Shown here: positions 36,917 to 44,581 of the stretch, piece by piece
How positions within the stretch are numbered: the first letter of the stretch is position 1
Layout: every line of letters begins with the position of its first letter
Source of the DNA: Streptomyces spororaveus
GTDB taxonomy: Bacteria; Actinomycetota; Actinomycetes; Streptomycetales; Streptomycetaceae
Direction: 5' to 3'
DNA: 64,000 nucleotides
Assembly (NCBI RefSeq): GCF_016755875.1
Contig: NZ_BNED01000005.1
Span: 6,338,001-6,402,000 of the forward strand
Translations under genes and position numbers: made by a program
Notes under the pieces: model-generated
The model's input: only the letters and a program-made list of their open reading frames with translations
Told to the model about the DNA's origin: nothing
The model's database searches: none

Positions 36917-37684
36917 ATGGCAACGCTTGAAATCCACGACCTGCACGTCTCCGTCGAGGCCGAGAACGGCGCCCGCGAGATCCTCAAGGGCGTCGACCTC
37001 ACCGTCAAGCAGGGTGAGACGCACGCCATCATGGGTCCGAACGGCTCGGGCAAGTCCACCCTGGCGTACTCGCTCGCCGGTCACCCGAAGTACACCATCA
37101 CCGGTGGCACCGTGACCCTCGACGGCGAGGACGTCCTGGAGATGTCCGTCGACGAGCGCGCCCGCGCCGGCGTCTTCCTCGCGATGCAGTACCCGGTCGA
37201 GGTCCCCGGTGTCTCGGTCTCCAACTTCCTGCGCACCTCGGCCACCGCGATCCGCGGCGAGGCGCCGAAGCTGCGTACCTGGGTGAAGGAGGTCAAGTCC
37301 GCGATGGAGCAGCTCCAGATGGACCCGGCCTTCGCCGAGCGCAACGTCAACGAGGGCTTCTCCGGCGGTGAGAAGAAGCGCCACGAGATCCTGCAGCTGG
37401 AGCTCCTGAAGCCGAAGATCGCGATCCTCGACGAGACCGACTCCGGTCTCGACGTCGACGCCCTGCGCCAGGTCTCCGAGGGCGTCAACCGCGTCCGCGC
37501 GACCGGCGAGGTCGGCACGCTGCTGATCACGCACTACACGCGGATCCTCCGCTACATCAAGCCCGACTTCGTCCACGTCTTCTCCGAGGGCCGCATCGCC
37601 GAGTCCGGTGGCGCCGAGCTCGCCGACAAGCTGGAGGCCGAAGGCTACGAGTCGTACAGCACGAAGGGTGGCGCGACCGCGTGA
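36917..37684 (+). CDS. sufC: Fe-S cluster assembly ATPase SufC
   Basis: 255 residues. The ATPase of the SufBC2D complex. Walker A GPNGSGKST (40-48), the SufC-specific Q-loop region FLAMQYPVEVPGVSVSNFL, signature NEGFSGGEKKRHEILQ, Walker B IAILDETDSGLDVDAL and the H-loop ITHYTRIL are intact. The ETDSGLD form of Walker B is diagnostic for SufC as opposed to transport ATPases (EPT). Its stop overlaps the sufS GTG start. Confidence 0.97.
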   Translation: MATLEIHDLHVSVEAENGAREILKGVDLTVKQGETHAIMGPNGSGKSTLAYSLAGHPKYTITGGTVTLDGEDVLEMSVDERARAGVFLAMQYPVEVPGVSVSNFLRTSATAIRGEAPKLRTWVKEVKSAMEQLQMDPAFAERNVNEGFSGGEKKRHEILQLELLKPKIAILDETDSGLDVDALRQVSEGVNRVRATGEVGTLLITHYTRILRYIKPDFVHVFSEGRIAESGGAELADKLEAEGYESYSTKGGATA

Positions 37685-38937
37685 CACAGCTGCCTGGCCT
37701 CCTCGACATCGAGGCGATCCGAAAGGACTTCCCCCTTCTGGATCGTGTGGTCCACGACGGGAAGAAGATCGTTTACCTGGACAACGCGGCGACCTCGCAG
37801 AAGCCGCGCCAGGTGCTCGACGCGCTGAACGAGTACTACGAGCAGCACAACGCCAACGTCCACCGTGGCGTGCACGTGCTCGCCGAGGAGGCCACGGCGC
37901 TGTACGAGGGCGCTCGCGACAAGGTCGCCGCCTTCATCAACGCGCCGAGCCGCGACGAGGTGATCTTCACCAAGAACGCCTCGGAGTCGCTCAACCTCGT
38001 CGCGAACATGCTCGGCTGGGCGGACGAGCCCTACCGGGTCGACCGCGAGACCGAGATCGCCATCACGGAGATGGAGCACCACTCCAACATCGTGCCGTGG
38101 CAGCTGCTCTCGCAGCGCACCGGCGCGAAGCTGAAGTGGTTCGGCCTCACCGACGACGGCCGGCTCGACCTGTCCAACATCGAAGAGGTCATCACGGAGA
38201 AGACGAAGATCGTCTCCTTCACGCTGGTCTCCAACATCATGGGCACGGTCAACCCGGTCGAGGCGATCGTCCGGCGCGCCCAGGACGTCGGCGCCCTCGT
38301 GCTGATCGACGCCTCCCAGGCCGCCCCGCACATGCCGCTGGACGTGCAGGCGCTCGGCGCCGACTTCGTGGCCTTCACCGGCCACAAGATGTGCGGCCCG
38401 ACCGGCATCGGCGTCCTGTGGGGCCGCCAGGAGCTCCTGGAGGACCTGCCCCCGTTCCTCGGCGGCGGCGAGATGATCGAGACCGTGTCGATGCACGCCT
38501 CGACCTACGCCCCGGCGCCCCACAAGTTCGAGGCGGGCACGCCCCCGATCGCCCAGGCCGTCGGCCTCGGCGCGGCCGTGGACTACCTGTCCGCGATCGG
38601 CATGGACAAGATCGCCGCGCACGAGCACGCGATCACCGAGTACGCGATCAAGCGCCTCGCGGAAGTGCCCGACCTGCGGATCATCGGCCCCACCACGGCC
38701 GAGGACCGCGGCGCCGCGATCTCCTTCGTCCTGGGTGACATCCACCCGCACGACGTCGGCCAGGTACTGGACGAGCAGGGCATCGCGGTCCGCGTGGGAC
38801 ACCACTGCGCGCGCCCCGTCTGCCTGCGCTACGGAATTCCTGCGACGACGCGAGCGTCTTTCTACCTGTACTCCTCTCCGGCCGAGGTCGACGCGCTGAT
38901 CGACGGGCTGGAGCACGTACGGAACTTCTTCGGCTGA
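37681..38937 (+). CDS. sufS: SufS-type cysteine desulfurase
   Basis: 418 residues from GTG 37681, overlapping sufC by 4 bp. A PLP enzyme that removes sulfur from cysteine for cluster assembly. YLDNAATSQKP is the N-terminal family mark, EMEHHSNIVPWQ holds a substrate His, FTGHKMCGPTGIG carries the PLP Lys236, and RVGHHCARP carries the catalytic Cys376. The short loop around Cys376 is typical of group II (SufS) enzymes, which need a SufU or SufE partner; sufU follows 22 bp later. Confidence 0.97.
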   Translation: MTQLPGLLDIEAIRKDFPLLDRVVHDGKKIVYLDNAATSQKPRQVLDALNEYYEQHNANVHRGVHVLAEEATALYEGARDKVAAFINAPSRDEVIFTKNASESLNLVANMLGWADEPYRVDRETEIAITEMEHHSNIVPWQLLSQRTGAKLKWFGLTDDGRLDLSNIEEVITEKTKIVSFTLVSNIMGTVNPVEAIVRRAQDVGALVLIDASQAAPHMPLDVQALGADFVAFTGHKMCGPTGIGVLWGRQELLEDLPPFLGGGEMIETVSMHASTYAPAPHKFEAGTPPIAQAVGLGAAVDYLSAIGMDKIAAHEHAITEYAIKRLAEVPDLRIIGPTTAEDRGAAISFVLGDIHPHDVGQVLDEQGIAVRVGHHCARPVCLRYGIPATTRASFYLYSSPAEVDALIDGLEHVRNFFG

Positions 38938-38959
38938 CGGACGAGGCGACGAGGACGCA

Positions 38960-39421
38960 GTGAAGCTGGATTCGATGTACCAGGAACTGATCCTGGACCA
39001 CTACAAGCACCCGCACGGGCGTGGCCTGCGTGACGGCGACGCCGAGGTGCACCACGTCAACCCGACCTGCGGTGACGAGATCACGCTGCGCGTGAAGTAC
39101 GACGGGGAGACGCTGACCGACGTCTCCTACGAGGGCCAGGGCTGCTCCATCAGCCAGGCCAGCGCGTCCGTACTGAACGAGCTGCTCGTGGGCAAGGAAC
39201 TGGCCGAGGCGCAGAAGATCCAGGCAGTCTTCCTGGAGATGATGCAGTCCAAGGGCAAGATCGAGCCCGACGAGGCCATGGAGGAGGTGCTGGAGGACGC
39301 GGTCGCGTTCGTCGGCGTCTCCAAGTACCCGGCTCGTGTGAAGTGCGCTCTGCTGAGCTGGATGGCGTGGAAGGACGCGACGGCCCAGGCTCTGGGCGAC
39401 GCGGAGAGGAAGACGGCATGA
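38960..39421 (+). CDS. sufU: SufU sulfur-transfer/zinc protein
   Basis: 153 residues from GTG 38960. It takes persulfide from SufS. Zinc and transfer residues are present: C37 and D39 (NPTCGDE), C62 (GCSISQASAS) and C129 (RVKCALLSW). The 19-residue insertion that separates SufU from IscU appears between the second and third Cys (around LAEAQKIQAVFLEMMQSKGKIEPDEAMEEV, in pieces). Its stop overlaps the next start by 4 bp. Confidence 0.95.
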   Translation: MKLDSMYQELILDHYKHPHGRGLRDGDAEVHHVNPTCGDEITLRVKYDGETLTDVSYEGQGCSISQASASVLNELLVGKELAEAQKIQAVFLEMMQSKGKIEPDEAMEEVLEDAVAFVGVSKYPARVKCALLSWMAWKDATAQALGDAERKTA

Positions 39422-39762
39422 CCGAGAACGCGACGCCCGAGGCGTCGATCAAGCCGGCCACCGAGGAGGAGGTCCGCGAGGCCCTCTACGACGTGGTCGA
39501 CCCCGAGCTGGGCATCGACGTCGTCAACCTGGGCCTGATCTACGGCATCCACATCGACGACGCGAACATCGCCACCCTCGACATGACGCTGACCTCCGCG
39601 GCCTGCCCGCTGACGGATGTCATCGAGGACCAGGCGAAGTCGGCGACGGACGGCATCGTCAGCGAACTTCGCATCAACTGGGTCTGGATGCCGCCGTGGG
39701 GCCCGGACAAGATCACGGACGACGGCCGCGAGCAGCTCCGCGCGCTCGGCTTCAACGTCTGA
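39418..39762 (+). CDS. sufT: SufT-like MIP18/DUF59 metal-sulfur cluster assembly factor
   Basis: 114 residues from ATG 39418 (MTENATPEAS). The fold is read from EEVREALYDVVDPELGIDVVNLGLIYGI, then LTSAACPLTDVIEDQ with the conserved Cys, and VWMPPWGPDKITDDGREQLRALGF (in pieces). Family members help mature or transfer clusters to target proteins. ATGA overlap with sufU makes it the last gene of the operon; a strong terminator follows. Confidence 0.9.
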   Translation: MTENATPEASIKPATEEEVREALYDVVDPELGIDVVNLGLIYGIHIDDANIATLDMTLTSAACPLTDVIEDQAKSATDGIVSELRINWVWMPPWGPDKITDDGREQLRALGFNV

Positions 39763-39785
39763 TCACCGCTCCACCCCCTGCTCGA

Positions 39786-39823
39786 CCGAGGGCCCCCGGC
39801 ACATCCGTGCCGGGGGCCCTCGG
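39786..39823 (+). terminator. Intrinsic terminator of the suf operon
   Basis: CCGAGGGCCCCCGGCAC (39786-39802) and its exact reverse complement (39807-39823) form a 17-bp stem with a 4-base ATCC loop, 23 bp after the last stop codon. Confidence 0.88.
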
Positions 39824-39950
39824 CGTTTCCCGCCGGTGACCGCGCCGACGCCCGGGTGGCGGGCGCCACGGATTTCCGGAACGCTGTTCTCCGGGTGGAC
39901 GGGTGGTGTGCACCGGGAATTGTCCACCGTGGCCGAATCTTCTCGACGGC

Positions 39951-39965
39951 CGTCACGACGTGACG
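39951..39965. promoter_or_regulatory. 15-bp palindrome upstream of the DUF3616-like gene
   Basis: CGTCACGACGTGACG has perfect 7-bp arms around a single A and lies 21 bp before the GTG start at 39987. It could be an operator; the binding protein is unknown. Confidence 0.4.
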
Positions 39966-39986
39966 CCGTAGACGAGAGGACCTTCC

Positions 39987-41357
39987 GTGACCGTTCGCTT
40001 CGCCGCCGGTACCGCCGGCGCCGCCGCCCTGCTGGTCGCCGCGCTGACCGTCCCCGCGCAGGCCGTGACGTACGGGACGCCGACGATCGCGCTCTCCGCC
40101 TCCTACCTGTCCGGGGCCGTCGGCGCGACCGGTGACCCGGTCGTGAACGTCACCGTCGGCCAGAGCGGGGCCGACGCCTCCGCCCTCACCGTCAGCGCGT
40201 CCGCGTCGAGCAAGGCCTCGGTCGCCGGGACGGGCGACGTGAGCGTCACCGGCACGGGCGCGGTGCGGCAGCTGGCCGTCGCCGCCCGCGGCCGCGGCTA
40301 CACCAACCTCACCGTCAAGGTCACCGGGCTGGGCGGCAAGACCGCCACCAAGACGCTGTCCTACGCGGCCTCGGCCGCCGTGCAGAACCCGGCCGACGCG
40401 CGCTACCTCACCGGGTCCGCGGACGCCTCGGCCGCCGTCGACGTGGGCGGCGGCTACGCGGTGGTGGCCGACGACGAGTCGAACGTGCTGCGCCTGTACG
40501 ACCGCTCCCGCTCGGGCGCGCCGGTGAAGACCTGGGACTTCAGCTCGCAGCTCGGGGTCAGCAAGGAGGTGGACATCGAGGGCGCGACCCGGATCGGCAA
40601 CACCGTCTACTGGACCGGCTCGCTCGGCAACAACAAGGACGGCGAGTACAAGGCACCCCGCAACACCGTCTTCACCACCACGGTGAGCGGCTCCGGCGCG
40701 GGCGCGCAGCTGACGTACGGGCGCTCGTACAAGAAGCTCCGCGACGACCTGGTGGCCTGGGACACGGCGAACGGGAACAGGTACGGCTTCGCGGCCGGCA
40801 CCGCGGAGGGGGAGGCCCCGAAGCAGATCGACGGGTTCAACGTGGAGGGCCTGGAGTTCGCGCCGGGCTCGACCACCACCGCCTACCTGGGCTTCCGGGC
40901 CCCGCTGGCGCCGGTCGTGCCCGGCGGCAAGGCCCTGATCGTGCCGGTCACCAACTTCGACCAGGTCCTGGCGAGCGGGGCCAAGGCCACCTTCGGCGCG
41001 GGGGTCGAGCTGGACCTCGGCGGGCTCTCCGTCCGGGACATCCGCAAGAACGCGGCCGGGCAGTACCTGATCCTGGCCGGCTCCTGGGCCGCGGACGACA
41101 ACTCCGACCCGTACGCCCTCTACCAGTGGGACGGCGTCCCCGGCCACGCCCCGGTCAAGCGGGCGGACCTGCCGACCACCGACCCCGGCGGCTGGGAGGC
41201 CATCGTCGAGGTGCCGGACCTGACGGCTCCGGGCGCACGGGTCCAGCTGATCACCGACAGCGGGTCCGCGGACCTGTACGGGGACGGCACCGAGGCCAAG
41301 GACCTGACGCACGCGGAGTGGAAGAAGGCCCGGACGGCCTGGTTCACGCTCGGCTGA
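39987..41357 (+). CDS. Secreted beta-rich protein (DUF3616-like)
   Basis: 456 residues from GTG 39987. A clear signal peptide (about residues 1-26, ending PAQA) is followed by an Ig-like, Ser/Ala/Thr-rich segment to about residue 130. A propeller-like domain then has GGYAVVADDESNVLRLYDR, VDIEGATRIGNTVYWTGS, FNVEGLEFAPGS and RDIRKNAAGQYLILAGSW. This order (WTGS..., NVEGL..., ILAG) resembles the DUF3616 family, which has no known function. No membrane anchor is seen. It probably acts outside the cell; activity unknown. Confidence 0.75.
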   Translation: MTVRFAAGTAGAAALLVAALTVPAQAVTYGTPTIALSASYLSGAVGATGDPVVNVTVGQSGADASALTVSASASSKASVAGTGDVSVTGTGAVRQLAVAARGRGYTNLTVKVTGLGGKTATKTLSYAASAAVQNPADARYLTGSADASAAVDVGGGYAVVADDESNVLRLYDRSRSGAPVKTWDFSSQLGVSKEVDIEGATRIGNTVYWTGSLGNNKDGEYKAPRNTVFTTTVSGSGAGAQLTYGRSYKKLRDDLVAWDTANGNRYGFAAGTAEGEAPKQIDGFNVEGLEFAPGSTTTAYLGFRAPLAPVVPGGKALIVPVTNFDQVLASGAKATFGAGVELDLGGLSVRDIRKNAAGQYLILAGSWAADDNSDPYALYQWDGVPGHAPVKRADLPTTDPGGWEAIVEVPDLTAPGARVQLITDSGSADLYGDGTEAKDLTHAEWKKARTAWFTLG

Positions 41358-41368
41358 TGCCCGATCGT

Positions 41369-41408
41369 TGTGTACGGCTGTACGCAGCGATGTGTACAGT
41401 CGTACGCA
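41369..41408 (+). promoter_or_regulatory. Two tandem operator-like palindromes over the SMR pump promoter
   Basis: TGTGTAC-N4-GTACGCA occurs twice, at 41369-41386 and 41391-41408, 22 bp (two helical turns) apart. Each copy is an imperfect palindrome, and only the 4 central bases differ (ggct, agtc). Within the second copy, TACAGT (41395-41400) fits a -10 box, which would start transcription at about the ATG at 41408. A TetR protein encoded just downstream is the likely ligand. Binding is inferred. Confidence 0.7.
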
Positions 41409-41728
41409 TGCCCTACGTCATGCTTGCCGCGGCCATCGCGGCCGAGGTCGCCGGTACCACCGCCATGAAGTACAGCGACGGCTTCACGAAGCTGTGGCCG
41501 TCGCTGGGCACCCTGCTGGGCTACGTCATCGCCTTCACCCTGCTCGCGCAGACGCTGAAGTCGTTGTCGGTCGGCACGGCGTACGCCATCTGGGCGGGCG
41601 TCGGCACCGCCGCGATCGCCGCCATAGGCATGGTGTTCCTGGGCGAGGCGGCCACCGCCGCCAAGATCGCCGGGATCGCCCTGGTCATCGGCGGCGTGGT
41701 CCTGCTCAATCTCGGCGGGGCCCACTGA
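41408..41728 (+). CDS. Small multidrug resistance (SMR/EmrE-like) efflux protein
   Basis: 106 residues from ATG 41408. Four membrane helices: YVMLAAAIAAEVAGTTAMKYS (with the essential Glu in AAEVAGTT, as in EmrE Glu14), LGTLLGYVIAFTLLAQTLK, AYAIWAGVGTAAIAAIGMVFL and AAKIAGIALVIGGVVLLNL. The conserved IWAGVG segment is present. It works as a dimer, exchanging protons for cationic drugs; members of its SugE-like branch can export guanidinium. No Shine-Dalgarno is visible and the transcript may be leaderless. The stop overlaps the TetR gene start (TGATG), so the two are coupled. Confidence 0.9.
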   Translation: MPYVMLAAAIAAEVAGTTAMKYSDGFTKLWPSLGTLLGYVIAFTLLAQTLKSLSVGTAYAIWAGVGTAAIAAIGMVFLGEAATAAKIAGIALVIGGVVLLNLGGAH

Positions 41729-42279
41729 TGACCCCCGGTGCGCGGCGCTACGACCCGGACCGGCGGCAGCGGATCATCGACGCGGCGCTCCGGGTGGTGG
41801 GCGAGCGGGGCATCTCGGGGCTGAGCCACCGCAGCGCCGCCGCGGAGGCCGACGTACCGCTCGGGTCGACCACGTACCACTTCAAGACGCTGGACGACCT
41901 GCTGGTCGCCGCGCTGCGCCAGGCCAACGAGGGCTTCGCGCAGGCGGTGGCGCGCTCGACCGCGCTGGCCGACCCGGACGCGGACCTCGCCGGGGCCCTG
42001 GCCCGCATGCTCGGGGAGTTCCTCGCGGCGGACCGGGGCCGGGTCGAGCTGGAGTACGAGCTCTACCTCGCGGCCCTGCGCCGCCCGGCGCTGCGCCCCG
42101 TGGCGGCGCAGTGGTGCGAGGCGGTGGCGGCGGCGCTGACCCCGCGGACCGACCCGGTGACCGCGCGGGCACTGGTGGCGGCCATGGACGGGATCGGCCT
42201 GCAGGTCCTGCTGACGGACGCCGCGTACGACGAGGAGTACGCCCGCGAGGTCCTGCGGCGGATCCTGCGGCCGTCGTAG
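41728..42279 (+). CDS. TetR-family regulator of the SMR pump
   Basis: 183 residues. The N-terminal helix-turn-helix is RQRIIDAALRVVGERGISGLSHRSAAAEADVPLGSTTYHF (in pieces), with the SSTTYHF-like recognition helix. The ligand-binding half starts near LDDLLVAALRQANEG. Translation is coupled to the SMR gene (overlapping TGATG). The two palindromes at 41369-41408 make it a probable autorepressor relieved by pump substrates. The C-terminal sequence resembles TetR_C_6/YcnC-type members only loosely. Confidence 0.88.
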   Translation: MTPGARRYDPDRRQRIIDAALRVVGERGISGLSHRSAAAEADVPLGSTTYHFKTLDDLLVAALRQANEGFAQAVARSTALADPDADLAGALARMLGEFLAADRGRVELEYELYLAALRRPALRPVAAQWCEAVAAALTPRTDPVTARALVAAMDGIGLQVLLTDAAYDEEYAREVLRRILRPS

Positions 42280-42358
42280 GCGCGCCGCCGGCGGCCGGTT
42301 CCGCCCCGCGCCCCGGTCACCTCGACGAGGCGGGGCGCCTGCGCGGGCGGCGGCCCGC

Positions 42359-43234
42359 TCAGCCGGCGGAGCGTACCGCCGCGAGGGCGGTCTGCACGCT
42401 CGCCTCGATGTCCCGGATCGGGTAGATCACCTCGCGGACCGTGCGGTCGCGGTCGATGACCAAGGTGAGCCGCTTGATCCGGCTCGTGCCCCCCGCGCGG
42501 AACGTCGGCAGCCGCAGCGCGGTCGTCAGCGTCAGCTCCGCGTCCGACAGGAGCGGGAAGCGCAGCCGCTCCAGCTCCGCGAACTCCCGCTGCTCGTCCG
42601 GACGCTGGGCCGACACCCCGTGCACGGTGGCGCCGGCCGCGGTGAACTCCGCGAGCTGGTCGCGGTAGGTGCACGACTCGAACGTGCAGCCCGTGGCGCC
42701 GGGGATGCCGGCCCAGCCGGGCGGGTAGGACTCGGCGCGCGCGTACGCGCCCGGGAAGCAGTACAGGACCGTGAACGGGGTGTCCGCCACCGGGTCGCTC
42801 AGCTCGCCGAAACGGTCGGGCAGCAGCAGCGGCGGAATCCGCGTGCCGCGCAGCGCGTGCACCCGTTCCGCCTCGCGCGAGGCCTCGTCGGTCGTCGCCG
42901 TCATCTCTCCCTCTCCCAGGATCCAGGTGTCTCCCCAGTCCTGGAGGGCCACCAGGACGGGCAGCAGCCCCCGCCCGCGCGGGGTCAGCCGGTATTCGTG
43001 CCGCACCGGGCGTTCCTGGTACGGCTCGCGCGACAGCACCCCGGCCTCGACGAGCAGCTTCAGCCGTTCCGCCAGCACCTTGCGGGACATTCCCAACTCG
43101 CGCTGGAGCTCGTCGAAGCGGTGCAGACCGCGCGCGGCGTCGCGCACGATCAGCAGCGTCCACCAGTCGCCCACCACGTCGAGGGCCTGGGCGATGGCGC
43201 AGTCCGCGTCGCCGAGGTGTGTGCGCTGGGCCAT
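42359..43234 (-). CDS. Fusion of an HxlR winged-helix regulator and a peroxiredoxin-like domain
   Basis: 291 residues. Residues 1-110 are an HxlR domain: ADCAIAQALDVVGDWWTLLIVRDA with Cys12 at the position that senses oxidants in HypR-type regulators, then MSRKVLAERLKLLVEAGVL and the wing PVRHEYRLTPRG. Residues about 130-291 are a peroxiredoxin/redoxin fold of the BCP/PrxQ type: TPFTVLYCFPGA, then GCTFESCTYRDQL with Cys183 and Cys188 in the Cys-x4-Cys spacing of that group. VSAQRPDEQREFAE and LPLLSDAELTLTTAL-like segments follow. The motif is GATGC instead of TPGC and carries an insertion, so peroxidase activity is uncertain. It is divergent from an MFS exporter; repeats in the spacer may be its operator. 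Confidence 0.85.
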   Translation of the reverse strand: MAQRTHLGDADCAIAQALDVVGDWWTLLIVRDAARGLHRFDELQRELGMSRKVLAERLKLLVEAGVLSREPYQERPVRHEYRLTPRGRGLLPVLVALQDWGDTWILGEGEMTATTDEASREAERVHALRGTRIPPLLLPDRFGELSDPVADTPFTVLYCFPGAYARAESYPPGWAGIPGATGCTFESCTYRDQLAEFTAAGATVHGVSAQRPDEQREFAELERLRFPLLSDAELTLTTALRLPTFRAGGTSRIKRLTLVIDRDRTVREVIYPIRDIEASVQTALAAVRSAG

Positions 43235-43318
43235 GGGAACTCCTTCGTCCGTTGACCCAAGGCTGTCATGCTGACATAGTCCGTTCCCAAAGGGAACTCA
43301 CTCCGAGGGAACTCACTC
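43235..43318. promoter_or_regulatory. Divergent promoter and operator repeats between the HxlR fusion and MFS genes
   Basis: TTGACC (43252-43257) and CATAGT (43275-43280) with 17 bp spacing form a good plus-strand promoter for the MFS gene. GTTCCC-AAA-GGGAAC (43283-43297) is a perfect inverted repeat near the predicted start of transcription. GGGAACTCACTC occurs at 43292-43303 and 43307-43318 (15 bp apart), and GGGAACTCCTTC at 43235-43246 next to the regulator's start codon. Their positions suit repression of both genes by the HxlR fusion protein. Confidence 0.65.
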
Positions 43319-43339
43319 AGGGAAGCGGGGGGCACGGGT

Positions 43340-44572
43340 GTGCTGCAGGGGATCAAGGACGTACCGAGGGTCGTGTGGCTGCTGGCTGCGGGGATCTTCG
43401 TCAACACCCTCGCGAGCTTCACCGTCGTCTTCGTCTTCCTCTACCTGACCGGCCCGCGCGGCCTGGGCACCACCCAGGCGGGCCTGATCGTCGGCATCGG
43501 CGGCATCGGCCTGGTCGCCGGCAACTTCACCGGCGGCTGGTACGGCGACCGCTTCGGCCACCGCCGGGTGCTGCTCGCCGCCTCGGCGCTCGGGGGATCC
43601 GCGCTCGTGGCGCTGCCGGCGGTCTCCACCCCGCTGCTGGCCCTCCTCCTGCCGCTCGCCCAGTACACCTCCGGGGTGATCCGCGCCGCCAACTCCGCGC
43701 TGGTCGCCGTCACCGTGCCGGAGGGTTCCCGCCGCCAGGCCTTCGCCGTCACCCGCTGCCTGTCCAACGGAGGCTTCGCGGTGGGCGGACCGCTCGGGGC
43801 CCTCATCGCGACCGGCCTCTCCTACGACTGGCTCTTCGTCGCGGACGGCCTCGGAACCCTCCTCTTCGCCCTCTGGACCGCCCGGGTCGTTCCGGCCCGG
43901 GCCGCCACCGCCCCTCCCTCGGCCCCGGACGGGGGTCTGGGCCGAGGAGGGCTGTGGCGGGAGCTGCGGGCGCGGCCGGCCGTACTGGTCCTGCTCGGTG
44001 CGATCGCCGTCACCGACATCGTCTACCGGCAGCACCTCACGACTTTCCCCGTGTACCTCGCCGACCACGGTCTGGACACCCGCGCCTACGGATGGCTCAT
44101 CGCGGTCAACTGCGGCGTCATCCTCCTCCTGGAGATTCCCGCCGCCCTCGCCCTGCGCCGGCGCTCCCCGCTGCACGTCATCGGCAGCGGGCTGGTGCTG
44201 GTGGGCGGCGGCTACGCGATGCTGGTGCTCGGGGTCGGCACCGCGACGGCCGTCGCGATGATGCTCCTGCTCACCCTCGGCGAGATCCTCTACAAGACCA
44301 CCGCCATGGCCTACGTCGCCGACGAGTCGCCCGAGCACGCCGTCGGCCGGTTCCAGAGCCTGTACGCGGGCGTCTCCATCAGCGGCTTCGTCCTCGCCGC
44401 GCCCCTCGGCGGGGCCCTGTACGACACCGCGCCGCAGCTGCTGTGGCCGCTGTGCGCGGCCCTCGGCGCGGCCGCCGGGGTGATCGTGCTGGTCACGGGT
44501 GCGCGGGGGGTGCGGCGACCCGTGCGACCGTCACATGAGACCGGTTCGCGACCGAAGGCCGTCGCCGGTTAG
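43340..44572 (+). CDS. Major facilitator superfamily exporter
   Basis: 410 residues from GTG 43340, with 12 predicted helices split by a cytoplasmic loop near residue 195 (ARAATAPPSAPDGG). The MFS loop motif between helices 2 and 3 is GGWYGDRFGHRRVL. Family resemblance is to drug-export permeases. It is divergent from the HxlR-peroxiredoxin fusion and probably controlled by it, suggesting export of a reactive or redox-active compound; that is inference. dapD starts 9 bp downstream, so readthrough into dapD is possible. Confidence 0.87.
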   Translation: MLQGIKDVPRVVWLLAAGIFVNTLASFTVVFVFLYLTGPRGLGTTQAGLIVGIGGIGLVAGNFTGGWYGDRFGHRRVLLAASALGGSALVALPAVSTPLLALLLPLAQYTSGVIRAANSALVAVTVPEGSRRQAFAVTRCLSNGGFAVGGPLGALIATGLSYDWLFVADGLGTLLFALWTARVVPARAATAPPSAPDGGLGRGGLWRELRARPAVLVLLGAIAVTDIVYRQHLTTFPVYLADHGLDTRAYGWLIAVNCGVILLLEIPAALALRRRSPLHVIGSGLVLVGGGYAMLVLGVGTATAVAMMLLLTLGEILYKTTAMAYVADESPEHAVGRFQSLYAGVSISGFVLAAPLGGALYDTAPQLLWPLCAALGAAAGVIVLVTGARGVRRPVRPSHETGSRPKAVAG

Positions 44573-44581
44573 GTTTCGGAT

